NCBI GenBank assembly: GCA_021812985.1
Contig: JAKAMG010000032.1
Location: forward strand, 1 to 34,366
From: Bacteroidota bacterium
GTDB lineage: Bacteria; Bacteroidota; Ignavibacteria; Kryptoniales; JAKASW01
Direction: 5' to 3'
DNA: 34,366 nucleotides
In this document: one piece after another, positions 16,155 through 25,150 of the stretch
How the letters are laid out: each line of letters opens with the position of its first letter
Position numbering within the stretch: the first letter of the stretch is position 1
Notes under the pieces: generated by a model
What the model was told of the DNA's origin: nothing
Databases searched by the model: none
Seen by the model: the letters and a program-made list of their open reading frames with translations, nothing else
Program-made: the position numbers and the translations under genes

Positions 16155-17177
16155 TCAAAATCTGGTCTGCATCTCAAATATCAGTTTGTCCGGATTCGGG
16201 GTGCCGTCTTTGTAATCGAACAATTCGTAATTGATTCTGAACTGAGCGAATGTCACCCTGGCAAATTCGAATGCCACCCCGAGTGTCGTCCTGTAGATTT
16301 CGTTGCCTGAGACTGCGGTGCCCGGATCGTAACGCTCATATCTTATCGCCGGTATGATGTGCGAGATTTCAAATGTCCCGAGATTCTCATCGTATGAAGC
16401 ATAGACAAAGAACGAGTTTGAATTTGTGGTCGCTCCGCTGAGGTCGGCCCCCCTCGCAGCGTATTCGCCATCGAGGAAGAGGCCGCTTATTTTCATATCG
16501 AAACCGAGATCATAGATATTCACATTCGCGCCGGAGAGTCTGCCCCCGTAGTAGTTCGCTGAAAGGCCGAGGTTCCTGATCGGCCTGACGACTGCACGGA
16601 ATGCGTAGTTGGCAGTCTTGTCATTCTCTGTTTTGTTTTGGCCAGCCCCGTTGAATGCGCCTCCGGAGAGTTGTACCGGCATCGCGCCTTTAAAATCGTA
16701 TGTGCCCATCAATCCCATGTCACGAAGGCCGGGAGTGACATTCGTCGTCATCGGTCTGTCTACAAAGTCAATGACTGCACCGGATCTTAGATTGTCTGTA
16801 CTGAATGGGACCTTGAACTGTCCCATATCGATCGTGAGATTCTCGACCGGCTTGACGAAGGCGTCAGCGTCGAGTAGATAGTTTGAAAAAGTCGCGCTTG
16901 CATAGGTCACGTAGTTCACTCCATCGAGTGTCGTCGTCCTCGTTTGGAGACTGCCGAGTCTCGTAAAATCCACGAACACTCTATAACCCGCAAATTTGTT
17001 GACGCTCCCCTTCGCGCCGAGCCTCGCCATGTTTATCGAGAAGCCCCCCTGGTCTTTTGAATAATCGGCCTGGTACCAAGCCTTTATGTATCCGTAAACT
17101 GTCGGACCTGTTCCCGTCGAATCCTGTGCATACGCCGCGTTAAGAAGAATCATAATCGAGATAATAGCCCCCTTCAA
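16155..17177 (-). CDS. Phosphate-selective porin O/P-type outer-membrane protein
   Basis: The 340-residue precursor has a short signal peptide ending AYAQ. Its features are typical of the OprO/OprP porin family: an N-terminal YGYIKAWYQADYS strand, GGFSINMARLGAKGSVN, LLDADAFVKPVENLTIDMGQFKVPFS with the conserved Gly-Gln-x-Lys-x-Pro-Phe segment, then alternating beta strands ending in the outer-membrane C-terminal Phe (FEMQTRF). It should form a trimeric anion-preferring channel, although the family annotation does not fix the solute. The start is TTG at 17177, supported by AAGGAG 7 bases upstream; no ATG gives the signal peptide. It lies 102 bases upstream of the chemotaxis gene with hairpins between, so separate transcripts are likely. 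Confidence 0.87.
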   Translation of the reverse strand: MKGAIISIMILLNAAYAQDSTGTGPTVYGYIKAWYQADYSKDQGGFSINMARLGAKGSVNKFAGYRVFVDFTRLGSLQTRTTTLDGVNYVTYASATFSNYLLDADAFVKPVENLTIDMGQFKVPFSTDNLRSGAVIDFVDRPMTTNVTPGLRDMGLMGTYDFKGAMPVQLSGGAFNGAGQNKTENDKTANYAFRAVVRPIRNLGLSANYYGGRLSGANVNIYDLGFDMKISGLFLDGEYAARGADLSGATTNSNSFFVYASYDENLGTFEISHIIPAIRYERYDPGTAVSGNEIYRTTLGVAFEFARVTFAQFRINYELFDYKDGTPNPDKLIFEMQTRF

Positions 17178-17804
17178 ATCGGTACTCCTTCTTGTTCAAT
17201 TAATTCGAAATTTGGTTGGACGGTGCCCGCCTGACGGTTGGTACAGCGTCTGTATATTTGTCATAATTATTATCGGCTCCTTTTAGATAAAACTTTACCC
17301 AAATCTTCGCATAAACTACCACACATTAGTTTGGCGGCCACCGGATGGGATGTGAAATAGTCCGGCAATTGGATGAATTCTACTATTGAAACTTATTTGC
17401 CAATTCAAAGTGACGGAATCGTGAGGGACGCCCTAGTCAATCGTCGTGTACTCTGAGCAACAGGGGGATAAAACGGTCGCGTCAATTCATCTGGAAGAGG
17501 GTTCGGCGATCCGCTCCTCAGGCCCGAGTCTTTGACGAGGATTTTAGGAGCGGTTGATCTGGAGCGGAGAGTCACTGAATGCTCCATCTAAAAATAAAAC
17601 CTCAAAACAACTGCAGTCTGATGGAATTATTCCGATACAGCGGTAGAGAAGAGGTCTAAGACATTGGCACTTCGTACTGCGCCCTCACACTACTGACGGC
17701 GGGGGCCTCCTTTGCCCAAACGGAGATTCCGCAGGAGAGGCGGAAATCCCAAATGGCGTCCGAATCAGGTGTGCGCCTAAACAGTGTAACTATTGGAAAA
17801 GTGT
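17178..17804. other. Divergent intergenic region with a signal-peptide-like open frame
   Basis: About 625 bases between the porin and the plus-strand PAS kinase. No full gene is supported. One plus-strand frame is open from 17660 to its stop at 17825-17827 and contains ALTLLTAGASFAQTEIP, which looks like the end of a signal peptide, but no start codon of any standard kind precedes it in frame. A TTG one frame away (17664) has GAAGAGG upstream. This may be a decayed secreted-protein gene or chance. Confidence 0.3.
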
Positions 17805-20609
17805 ATGGAAAGAACCAGGGATTCTGAAAAGCTCCTGTTGGCCGAGCTAACCAGGCTGAAAGAAGAAAATGAGAGTTTGAGACTCGCTTACCGGGCGGAC
17901 ATTGCCCGACGTGAAGCGGAAGAGGAAGTACTCCGGACGAGCGAAGCACGATACCGGCAGCTTGTTGAAACCGCAATTGAAGGAATTTTGTCGGTAGATA
18001 TCGAGAGGCGGCTGACCTTCGTGAACGAGCAAATGGCAAAGATGCTCGGTTACAGCGTACAGGAAATGCTGGGACGGAAGTACGATTCTTTCCTACCGGA
18101 GGACCAGCTCGTCGAAGACAGAGCGCAGGCAAAGATTCGGGCTCAGGGAAAAAATGCAGTCTATGAAAGGTGTTTCCTTAGAAAGGACGGCCAAAGACAC
18201 TGGCTCCTCGTTTCCGCAAAAGCTCTCACGGATGCCGATGGAAAGTTCGCCGGTTCATTCGGCATGTTCACCGACATCAACGACCGCAAGAAAATGGAAG
18301 CAGCCATACAGGAAAGCGAGGAGAAGTACCGGCGTATCGTTGAGACGGCGACTGAAGGAATACTCGCGGTGGACACCGAAAGGCGTCTTACTTTCGTAAA
18401 CCAGCAGATGGCGAAGATGCTCGGATACACAGTCGGAGAAATGCTTGGGAGAAAGTACGAGTCTTTTCTCCCGGAGGACCAGCTGATTGAAGACACGGCG
18501 CAAGCAAAGATCCGGGCTCAGGGTAAAAGCGCAGTCTATGAGAGATGCTTCCTGAGGAAGGACGGCCAACGACACTGGATACTCGTCTCGGCAAAGGCGA
18601 TAACCGATTCGGAGGGTAAGTTCGCGGGGTCGTTCGGTATGTTCACCGATATCAACGACCGAAAGAAGATGGAAGTGGCCTTGCAAGAAAGCGAGGAGAA
18701 GTACCGCCGTATCGTTGAGACGGCTACTGAGGGAATACTCGCTGTGGACACCGAGAGGAGGCTTACTTATGTAAACCAACAGCTGGCAAAGATGCTCGGC
18801 TACACAATCGAAGAAATGCTTGGGAGAAAGTACGAGTCTTTCCTCCCGGAGGACCAGCTGATTGAAGACACGGCGCAAGCGAAGATTCGCGCGCAGGGGA
18901 AGAGCGCAGTTTACGAGAGATGCTTCCTGAGGAAGGACGGCCAACGACACTGGATACTCGTCTCGGCAAAGGCGATAACCGATTCGGAGGGCAAGTTCGC
19001 GGGATCTTTCGGTATGTTCACGGACATCAACGAACGAAAACGGGCCGAGGCAGCTCTGCAGGAGAGCGAAGAACGCTACCGCAGGATCGTGGAAACTGCC
19101 AACGAGGGGGTTCTATCATTCGGTAGTGACACGAAGATAAACTTTGTGAACAGGCAGATGGCGGCAATGCTCGGATACACAATAGAAGAAATGATGGGAC
19201 GGGAATTCGAAACGTTCCTCGCCGAAGACCAGTTGAGCGAGCACCACGTGCAAATGAAGAACCGTGCCCAGGGAAAGGACGCCATATACGAGAGGTGCTT
19301 CAGGCGCAAAGACGGTCAGCGCTACTGGATGCTGGTCTCTGCCAAGGCATTAATGGATTCACAGGGGCATTACGCAGGATCGTTTGCGATGTTCACGGAT
19401 ATCAACGACCGCAAGCTGACCGAGGCGGCGCTCTATGAGAGCGAAAAACAATACAGGCTCCTTTTCGAGACTGCCAAGGAAGCGATAGTCGTGATACAAA
19501 AGAGCAGACTTAGTTATTTCAATCCGGTGATGTCCGAGCTCACCGGCTACAGTCACGAAGAGATCCTGGACATGAACTTCTTCGAGTTCGTTTACCAGGA
19601 GGACCGGGACCTCGCCATCGCCAATCACAACAAGACAATAATGGGAAACAGCTCCGAACAGCGCATCCAGTTCAGGATGGTCAGGAAGGACGCGTCGATC
19701 TGCTGGGTCGAGATGGGGAGCGTCAGGTTCACATGGAAGGGCGAGGCCGCGACGCTGAATTTCATCATCGACATCACAGAGCAGAAGAACGCGGAGATCG
19801 AGCTAATCAGGCTGAACGAAGAGCTGAAGACATCAAAAGACCTGATTGAAGAGAATCTTTTCCAGAACAATATGCTCCTTGAGAAACTGACCGACACAAA
19901 GGAAAAGCTCGAAAGGATGAACTCCGAGAAGGACAAGTTCTTCTCGATCATCGCACACGACCTGCGGAGCCCATTCCAGGGCTTCATCGGACTGACTCAA
20001 ATAATGGCCGAGCAGATAAATATACTGTCGAAATCAGACCTCTCCGAGATGAGCAGCGAGCTGCACAAGTCAGCGAACAGCCTCTACAAGCTCCTGCAAA
20101 ATCTTCTTGAATGGTCACAGGTGCAGAAGGGGACGATTCCCTTCGAACCGCACAGTCTCCCGCTGTCGGAGTTAGTCTCGCAGAGCCGCGAGAGCCTTGA
20201 ACAGCGCGCGGCCCAGAAAGGCATCACCATTGAAACCCGCATACCAGGCTCCGTCATGGTCTACGCGGATGAGAAGATGCTTAACACCGTGCTCCGAAAC
20301 CTCATGTCAAACGCGGTTAAATTCACAAAGAAGGATGGGAGAGTTGTGATCTCAGCTAAACCGATAGATGGCGGCATGATTGAGGTCTCAGTTACCGACA
20401 CCGGCATAGGTATGTCCGAAGCCAATGTCGCGAAACTGTTCAGGCTGGACCACAAGGTGGGTAGGGCCGGAACGGAAGGTGAGCCTAGCACCGGCCTGGG
20501 CCTCCTATTGTGCGGGGAATTCGTCGAAAAACATGGGGGAAGGATCTGGGTGGATAGCCGTGAGAATGTCGGGAGCACATTTCATTTCACAGTGAAGTCA
20601 ACCGACTGA
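17805..20609 (+). CDS. Soluble five-PAS sensor histidine kinase
   Basis: Numbered from ATG 17805 (934 residues; a TTG at 17793 would add four and has no ribosome site). An N-terminal coiled coil (1-45) leads into four consecutive 125-residue PAS/PAC units starting at S46, S171, S296 and S421, a divergent fifth PAS (about 546-665), a second coiled coil, a HisKA domain with FFSIIAHDLRSPFQGFIG (H718 phospho-acceptor) and a HATPase domain with N836 in the N box, DTGIGM and TGLGL glycine boxes. No transmembrane segment is visible, so it senses cytoplasmic signals or redox/haem ligands. No receiver domain or regulator gene is adjacent. Units 2 and 3 differ at about 8 of 125 residues. It is convergent with the next kinase gene. 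Confidence 0.94.
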   Translation: MERTRDSEKLLLAELTRLKEENESLRLAYRADIARREAEEEVLRTSEARYRQLVETAIEGILSVDIERRLTFVNEQMAKMLGYSVQEMLGRKYDSFLPEDQLVEDRAQAKIRAQGKNAVYERCFLRKDGQRHWLLVSAKALTDADGKFAGSFGMFTDINDRKKMEAAIQESEEKYRRIVETATEGILAVDTERRLTFVNQQMAKMLGYTVGEMLGRKYESFLPEDQLIEDTAQAKIRAQGKSAVYERCFLRKDGQRHWILVSAKAITDSEGKFAGSFGMFTDINDRKKMEVALQESEEKYRRIVETATEGILAVDTERRLTYVNQQLAKMLGYTIEEMLGRKYESFLPEDQLIEDTAQAKIRAQGKSAVYERCFLRKDGQRHWILVSAKAITDSEGKFAGSFGMFTDINERKRAEAALQESEERYRRIVETANEGVLSFGSDTKINFVNRQMAAMLGYTIEEMMGREFETFLAEDQLSEHHVQMKNRAQGKDAIYERCFRRKDGQRYWMLVSAKALMDSQGHYAGSFAMFTDINDRKLTEAALYESEKQYRLLFETAKEAIVVIQKSRLSYFNPVMSELTGYSHEEILDMNFFEFVYQEDRDLAIANHNKTIMGNSSEQRIQFRMVRKDASICWVEMGSVRFTWKGEAATLNFIIDITEQKNAEIELIRLNEELKTSKDLIEENLFQNNMLLEKLTDTKEKLERMNSEKDKFFSIIAHDLRSPFQGFIGLTQIMAEQINILSKSDLSEMSSELHKSANSLYKLLQNLLEWSQVQKGTIPFEPHSLPLSELVSQSRESLEQRAAQKGITIETRIPGSVMVYADEKMLNTVLRNLMSNAVKFTKKDGRVVISAKPIDGGMIEVSVTDTGIGMSEANVAKLFRLDHKVGRAGTEGEPSTGLGLLLCGEFVEKHGGRIWVDSRENVGSTFHFTVKSTD
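17940..19439 (+). repeat. Four 375-bp tandem repeats encoding PAS/PAC units
   Basis: The codon for the Ser that opens each unit (agcgaa) recurs at 17940, 18315, 18690, 19065 and 19440, always exactly 375 bases apart, so four units carry no insertion or deletion. Units 2 and 3 are the closest; they share a 77-base run without a mismatch (18540-18616 equals 18915-18991), including silent positions. Unit 1 is about 84 percent identical to unit 2 in protein by my count, and unit 4 is clearly more diverged. The fifth PAS copy no longer aligns in sequence. Confidence 0.92.
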
Positions 20610-20783
20610 GTGGCGGCACCAAACCACAAGGACAATCGGGTTGTTCCATAGTATCAATTTGAGATTGACATGCGGGGAGGGACAAAGCGGGTCGGCGCCT
20701 CTGCCGGATAAACGGACCAGCTGCAGATGAGCGGGAGTTCGCATTTTTAATACCGTATGCTGCGGCGCGCGCCCCACACTGAA

Positions 20784-23700
20784 TTATGAATCGAGGACTT
20801 CTCTTATCTTCTTTGCAAGGTTGGATGGGGTAAATGGCTTCTGTATGAACTCGACTCCGTCGTCAAGTACGCCCCTATGCGCTATTACGTTCGCGGTGTA
20901 ACCAGACATGAACACCGATTTAATCTTCGGCCTCACGGCCTGAACCTTGTCTTTGAGCTCCTTACCGTTCATGGCTGGCATGATGACGTCTGTCAGGAGG
21001 AGGTCTATTTCCCCGGCGTAGGCCTCAGAGAGGAGGAACCCCTCGCTCGGAGTCAGCGCCGTTAACACCTTGTAGCCATGCTCTTCCAGTATATTCTTCG
21101 CAAGCTCGAGTAGCTCGGCCTGGTCCTCTACGACCAGAATCGTCTCCTTGCCTGAAAGGTCGACGACCTCCTCACTTACATCGCTCTTCTCGGTTTCGCC
21201 ATCAAAGCGAGGAAGGTAAACCTTGAAAGTGCTGCCGATATTCTCCTCGCTGTAGACGTCTATCGTACCGCCGTTTTGCCTGATGATTCCGTACACGGTA
21301 GAGAGCCCAAGCCCTGTCCCTTCCCCTCTCGACTTTGTCGTAAAGAAGGGCTCAAAAATCTGACGGAGGGTCTCCTTGCCCATCCCCTTTCCATTGTCGG
21401 TGAAGGACACGACGACGTAGTCTCCCGGGTGTAGATCCAACCGCCCGCTTACTTGCTCATCGGTCAGGGTGACATTCTTTGTCTCTATGATTATCGTGCC
21501 GACGCCTTCGATGGCATCTCTCGCGTTTGTGGCGAGATTCAGAAGCACCTGATCAAACTGCGTTGGATCGACGTTAACGTTCCATATCCTTGCGCCAGGC
21601 ATAAACTTCACATCAATGTCCTCGCCCATCGTCCTTCCGATAAGGTTAGTGAGGGAAGAAACCGCCTCGTTCGGGTTAAGCGGCCTGGGAGAAATAATCT
21701 CTCGGCGAGCGAACGCGAGAAGCTGCTTCGTGAGGTTGGCCCCTCGCTTCGCGGCGGAGTCTATCAGCTCTATGTACCGGCGGATGGGGCTATCATTTTC
21801 CAGCTTTCGGTTCATCAACTGAGTGTACCCCAATACAACGCCGAGTATGTTGTTGTAGTCATGCGCGACCCCTCCGGCCAGACGCCCCACGCTTTCCATC
21901 TTCTGCGACTGGAGGAGCTGGCTCTCCAGCTTCTTCCGGTCCGTTACGTTGTAGGCCGACACGAGAATCGCGTCTTCACCCAGATAGCGCAGAGTCGTGA
22001 CGCTGAAGTCTGCCCAGATAACCTCGCCGTTCTTCCTCAGCACCTCGGCTTCAAACGAGCTCCTGACATGCTCGCCCCTCAGCCTCTTCGCGATCTGCTC
22101 ACCGAATATCTCCCGATCCTCGGGAGTATGAATTTCTGAAACATCGATCTGCAGGAACTCCTCCATTGTGTACCCGATCATCCTGAGCGCGGCGGGATTT
22201 GCGTAGAGGAACCTTCTTCCGTTATGTATCCAAACGGCAGACGTAAGGCTTTCTACAAGGAGCCTGAAGTTCCTCTCGCTTTCGATCCTGGCCCTCTCCG
22301 CCCTGACGCGGTCGGTCGTGTCATGAACCGTAGACACCATTAGGTTCTGGTCCGGGATTGGGATGTTCACGATCGTTACATACCTGACTTCACCGCTCGG
22401 GTGCTCTATCGGGACATCGTACCACCTCATCTTTTCGAGATCTCCAGATTCCAGGCCAGTTCTGAACATTCTGCGCATCCTCTCGCGAGTTTCCGGGTCT
22501 CGGAAAACTGACGAATAGAAGCTCCCCGTGGAAGTAATCACTCCGTGAGACAAACCGTAGATCTCTTCAAACCTTTTCGTGATGAACCGCATCTCCCCCG
22601 TGTCGATCGTATGCACCACGAAGCCAATTGGGGAGTTTTCCATTATTGCTTCGATGTACTGGTCGCGCTGCCTGATGGCAAATTCTGCCTGTTTGCGCTC
22701 TGTAATGTTTCTTTTCACGGCGATGAAATGGTCTATCACCCCGTTGACATCTGTTATAGGCGTGATCGACATCGATTCGTAGTAGGTAGTCCCGTCCTTC
22801 GCCCTGTTCACTAGCTCGCCGCGCCAGACCTCACCTTTCAATATGGTATCCCACAAACGCTTGTAGAAGGCGCGGTCCTGCATACCCGATTTCAGCAGGC
22901 TCATGCCCTTCCCGATAGTCTCCTCCACGGTGTACCCCGTAAGTTCGGTATACGCCTTGTTCACATACTGAACAGTGCCGTTGGTGTCGGTGATGACTAT
23001 CGCGTCCGCTGCAGCGGCCATGGCAGCGAGCTGAAGTCTCTGGCTTTCTTCTGCCTCCTTCCTGGCGGTGACGTCCCGACTGACCGAGACAACTGCGTTG
23101 ACCTGCGGATTCTGAAGGAGGTTCTGCATATCTGTCTCGAGCCAGATCCAATGGCCTTCCTTATGAAGATTGCGAAACTCCATCTTGAAGTACGTGCCCG
23201 GATGGGCGACGAGCCTGTTCCATTCTTCTAGAAACTTCATCCTGTCGTCCGGATGGACGGTGTCGATTGCCATCCGTCCCAGCCTGTCATCGTCAGTGTA
23301 CCCGCTTATCCTGTTGAACGAGAGGCTCCTGTAGGTTATCCTCCCATCAGCATCCAGAAAGAGTATGCCGTCATGACTGTTCTCCAGAACAACACGGAAC
23401 CGCGCTTCGCTCCGCAGAAGCTGTTCCTGCGTTTTCCTTCGCTCTGACTCAGTTTCATACAGACGTTTGAAAGCCGAAGATTGCTTGTGCCTGTAGATGT
23501 ACGCCATTATCGAGACGGTGATAATGATGAACAAAAGCACGATGAGGGCCACGACGCCTCCCCGGAAGTTTGCCTCGCTTAGGATCTCGCTCGTGTCGAC
23601 TTTTGAAACGAGATACCAGGGTGAGTTCGGAACCGGCCTGAGGTCCGCAAGTACATTCCTTCCCCTGTAGTCTCTTCCCTCCACCATCCCGACCTTCCCG

Positions 23701-24458
23701 AGAACGACCTGAACTCCGGGCATGCGCGTCGAATTCAGAGGAATAAGCATCTGAAGGGCGCTGAGCGTATCGTATGTCAGCCTGCTTAAAACGAGAGCAT
23801 TATCTCCCTTCCGCTCCATAAGGACACTCTCGGCGGAATGCATTGAGACCGGCCACGATTCGAGGAGCGGATAAAGGAAGTTGGAGGCGTCGCTTCTCAG
23901 GACAACAATGGCTATTGGTTCATTCTCCGCATCAAGCACCGGCGATATGGCATCGATTGAGATCTTCCTGTCGGCGACACGGAAGAGATCGGTAAGTACC
24001 GCCACTTTTCCCGCGACCGCCTCGTCCGCACTCTTCATTTCCCCGCTGACAAGCCGCGGCACTCCGCTACCTATCGAGACGATGGTATTTCCTTTTAGGT
24101 CAGTCACAAACGCCTCGCTGTACAGCCCAGTCTCTCTCTCGAGCGCGAGCCTGGCCTGTACCTCAGCTCGGACCGATTTGTTCGTCGGATCCAACAGGAG
24201 GATTTTGATATCATTGGCCAACCGAGGGCTGGTGGAGGCAACCCGCGCGTCTGCCAGTCGTTCGATCCGCCATCTTTCTATCTCGTCAACTTTCATCCTC
24301 GCCACTGAAGCAATGTCGGAGTATTTATCGCGGCGAATCTGATCTAACTGACTGCTATAGTAAAAGGCCCCCACTGCCAGATAGGCAAGCACAAGAAGGG
24401 ATAACACTGCTAATATTGTGCGGCGTGTCAGTCTGTCGGAGAAACGATTAGTGTCCAT
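20784..24458 (-). CDS. CckA-like hybrid sensor kinase with extracytoplasmic sensor and four PAS domains
   Basis: The 1224-residue protein has TM1 (about 13-34), a 265-residue periplasmic region of dCache type, TM2 (about 301-322), then PAS domains near 350-467, 475-590, 598-717 and 727-842. HisKA contains GRLAGGVAHDYNNILG with H866, HATPase has N978, DNGKGMG (1021-1027) and GTGLGLS. The receiver domain (about 1105-1224) has acidic E1111/D1112, phospho-acceptor D1157 in LLTDVIMP, S1185 and K1207. Phosphate would pass from H866 to D1157 and then to an unlinked Hpt or return. The layout and the GGVAHD.NN box are those of CckA-like kinases. No output regulator is nearby. It starts at ATG 24458; the ribosome site is weak (AGAAGG about 8 bases before). 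Confidence 0.95.
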   Translation of the reverse strand: MDTNRFSDRLTRRTILAVLSLLVLAYLAVGAFYYSSQLDQIRRDKYSDIASVARMKVDEIERWRIERLADARVASTSPRLANDIKILLLDPTNKSVRAEVQARLALERETGLYSEAFVTDLKGNTIVSIGSGVPRLVSGEMKSADEAVAGKVAVLTDLFRVADRKISIDAISPVLDAENEPIAIVVLRSDASNFLYPLLESWPVSMHSAESVLMERKGDNALVLSRLTYDTLSALQMLIPLNSTRMPGVQVVLGKVGMVEGRDYRGRNVLADLRPVPNSPWYLVSKVDTSEILSEANFRGGVVALIVLLFIIITVSIMAYIYRHKQSSAFKRLYETESERRKTQEQLLRSEARFRVVLENSHDGILFLDADGRITYRSLSFNRISGYTDDDRLGRMAIDTVHPDDRMKFLEEWNRLVAHPGTYFKMEFRNLHKEGHWIWLETDMQNLLQNPQVNAVVSVSRDVTARKEAEESQRLQLAAMAAAADAIVITDTNGTVQYVNKAYTELTGYTVEETIGKGMSLLKSGMQDRAFYKRLWDTILKGEVWRGELVNRAKDGTTYYESMSITPITDVNGVIDHFIAVKRNITERKQAEFAIRQRDQYIEAIMENSPIGFVVHTIDTGEMRFITKRFEEIYGLSHGVITSTGSFYSSVFRDPETRERMRRMFRTGLESGDLEKMRWYDVPIEHPSGEVRYVTIVNIPIPDQNLMVSTVHDTTDRVRAERARIESERNFRLLVESLTSAVWIHNGRRFLYANPAALRMIGYTMEEFLQIDVSEIHTPEDREIFGEQIAKRLRGEHVRSSFEAEVLRKNGEVIWADFSVTTLRYLGEDAILVSAYNVTDRKKLESQLLQSQKMESVGRLAGGVAHDYNNILGVVLGYTQLMNRKLENDSPIRRYIELIDSAAKRGANLTKQLLAFARREIISPRPLNPNEAVSSLTNLIGRTMGEDIDVKFMPGARIWNVNVDPTQFDQVLLNLATNARDAIEGVGTIIIETKNVTLTDEQVSGRLDLHPGDYVVVSFTDNGKGMGKETLRQIFEPFFTTKSRGEGTGLGLSTVYGIIRQNGGTIDVYSEENIGSTFKVYLPRFDGETEKSDVSEEVVDLSGKETILVVEDQAELLELAKNILEEHGYKVLTALTPSEGFLLSEAYAGEIDLLLTDVIMPAMNGKELKDKVQAVRPKIKSVFMSGYTANVIAHRGVLDDGVEFIQKPFTPSNLAKKIREVLDS

Positions 24459-25037
24459 GGTCCTTCTGAAGTTTTAATCATGCAGGCTGTGCGAATTCGC
24501 CCCCTCTCCGTGCCATTACCTCCGGCACGTCGGTCGCATCGCCCGAACTTCTCCGCGCATTTCAGTTTATCACCCCGCCAGCCCGGAGCTGTACGCACAG
24601 GTGACCGCAAATGATCCGGAGATAGACATTCTATTTGAAACCATTAGCTTTTCAGGACTCATACATGCCCGAGGACACGCGGGCTCCTATCCAGATGAAC
24701 TGAGCTACCAATCCTTGAAGAACAAAGATGAGGATGTCTCGAGAATAGCGGACCAAGTTCCAGGTCGACTTCTTCCGAAGTTGTTGGAGTATTGAAACAA
24801 CCATACCCACGGGCAATGGATAAATCTCCACCCGCAAGTCAAAGCGCTCTCCAAGCAATGCTTCGGTCGATTAACCCGGAGAGTCACCCTAGTCCAGTAC
24901 CGATAACTTCCCCATGCGAATCTTAATCGAAGCTTAGATGAATTTATAATATCCCGACCGAAAAGAAAAACGACGGGGTGGCACAAATCACAACCTTCAA
25001 CCTGACCGAGGCAGTCCCATATTCTCGGACTATTGAT
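24459..25037. other. Intergenic region upstream of hybrid kinase
   Basis: Apart from the possible ORF at 24601-24795, this stretch holds a small inverted repeat CGTGCC/GGCACG (24509-24529) close to the kinase start and overlapping frames on the minus strand that are Trp/Phe-rich and cross the terminator, so they are not accepted as genes. No promoter was placed. Confidence 0.4.
24601..24795 (+). CDS. Possible small protein, 64 codons, unknown
   Basis: A plus-strand GTG frame in the 690-base gap between two minus-strand genes. Its GC by codon position is about 58, 36 and 47 percent by hand count; the low second position is a coding-like sign. The product is charged and balanced (EIDILFETISFSG.. 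SYQSLKNKDEDVSRIADQ.. LLPKLLEY), without Cys or Trp. The frame stays open upstream to about 24468 but has no ATG or TTG. The only ribosome-like GGAG is 13 bases before the GTG. It could be a small gene, a degraded gene that lost its start, or chance. Confidence 0.3.
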   Translation: MTANDPEIDILFETISFSGLIHARGHAGSYPDELSYQSLKNKDEDVSRIADQVPGRLLPKLLEY

Positions 25038-25073
25038 AAAAAAAAAGTGAGTCCGATCAGCCTCGGACTCACT
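25038..25073 (-). terminator. Canonical rho-independent terminator of the octaheme cytochrome gene
   Basis: GTGAGTCCGA (25047-25056) pairs perfectly with TCGGACTCAC (25063-25072) around a six-base loop, plus one A-T pair. Read on the minus strand the stem is followed directly by nine T (25046-25038). It lies 78 bases after the stop of the cytochrome gene. This is the clearest intrinsic terminator in the window. Confidence 0.92.
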
Positions 25074-25150
25074 CATTTCTCAATCATAACCGGGAAGAAT
25101 CAGGCCGCGTCCTTAGGGGAGCCCCCCAGACGCACCTCTGCGATCACGGT

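Noticed and set aside
17656-18132. Minus-strand 158-codon frame opposite the PAS kinase start
   Set aside because: Antisense shadow of a PAS repeat; the same kind of frame recurs opposite each repeat unit.
17940-19439. PAS repeat as a mobile element or CRISPR-like array
   Set aside because: Units are entirely in frame, encode complete PAS/PAC domains and have no spacers or terminal inverted repeats.
24705-25076. Minus-strand 123-codon frame
   Set aside because: Runs through the canonical terminator of the cytochrome gene, no ribosome site, unusual Trp/Phe content.
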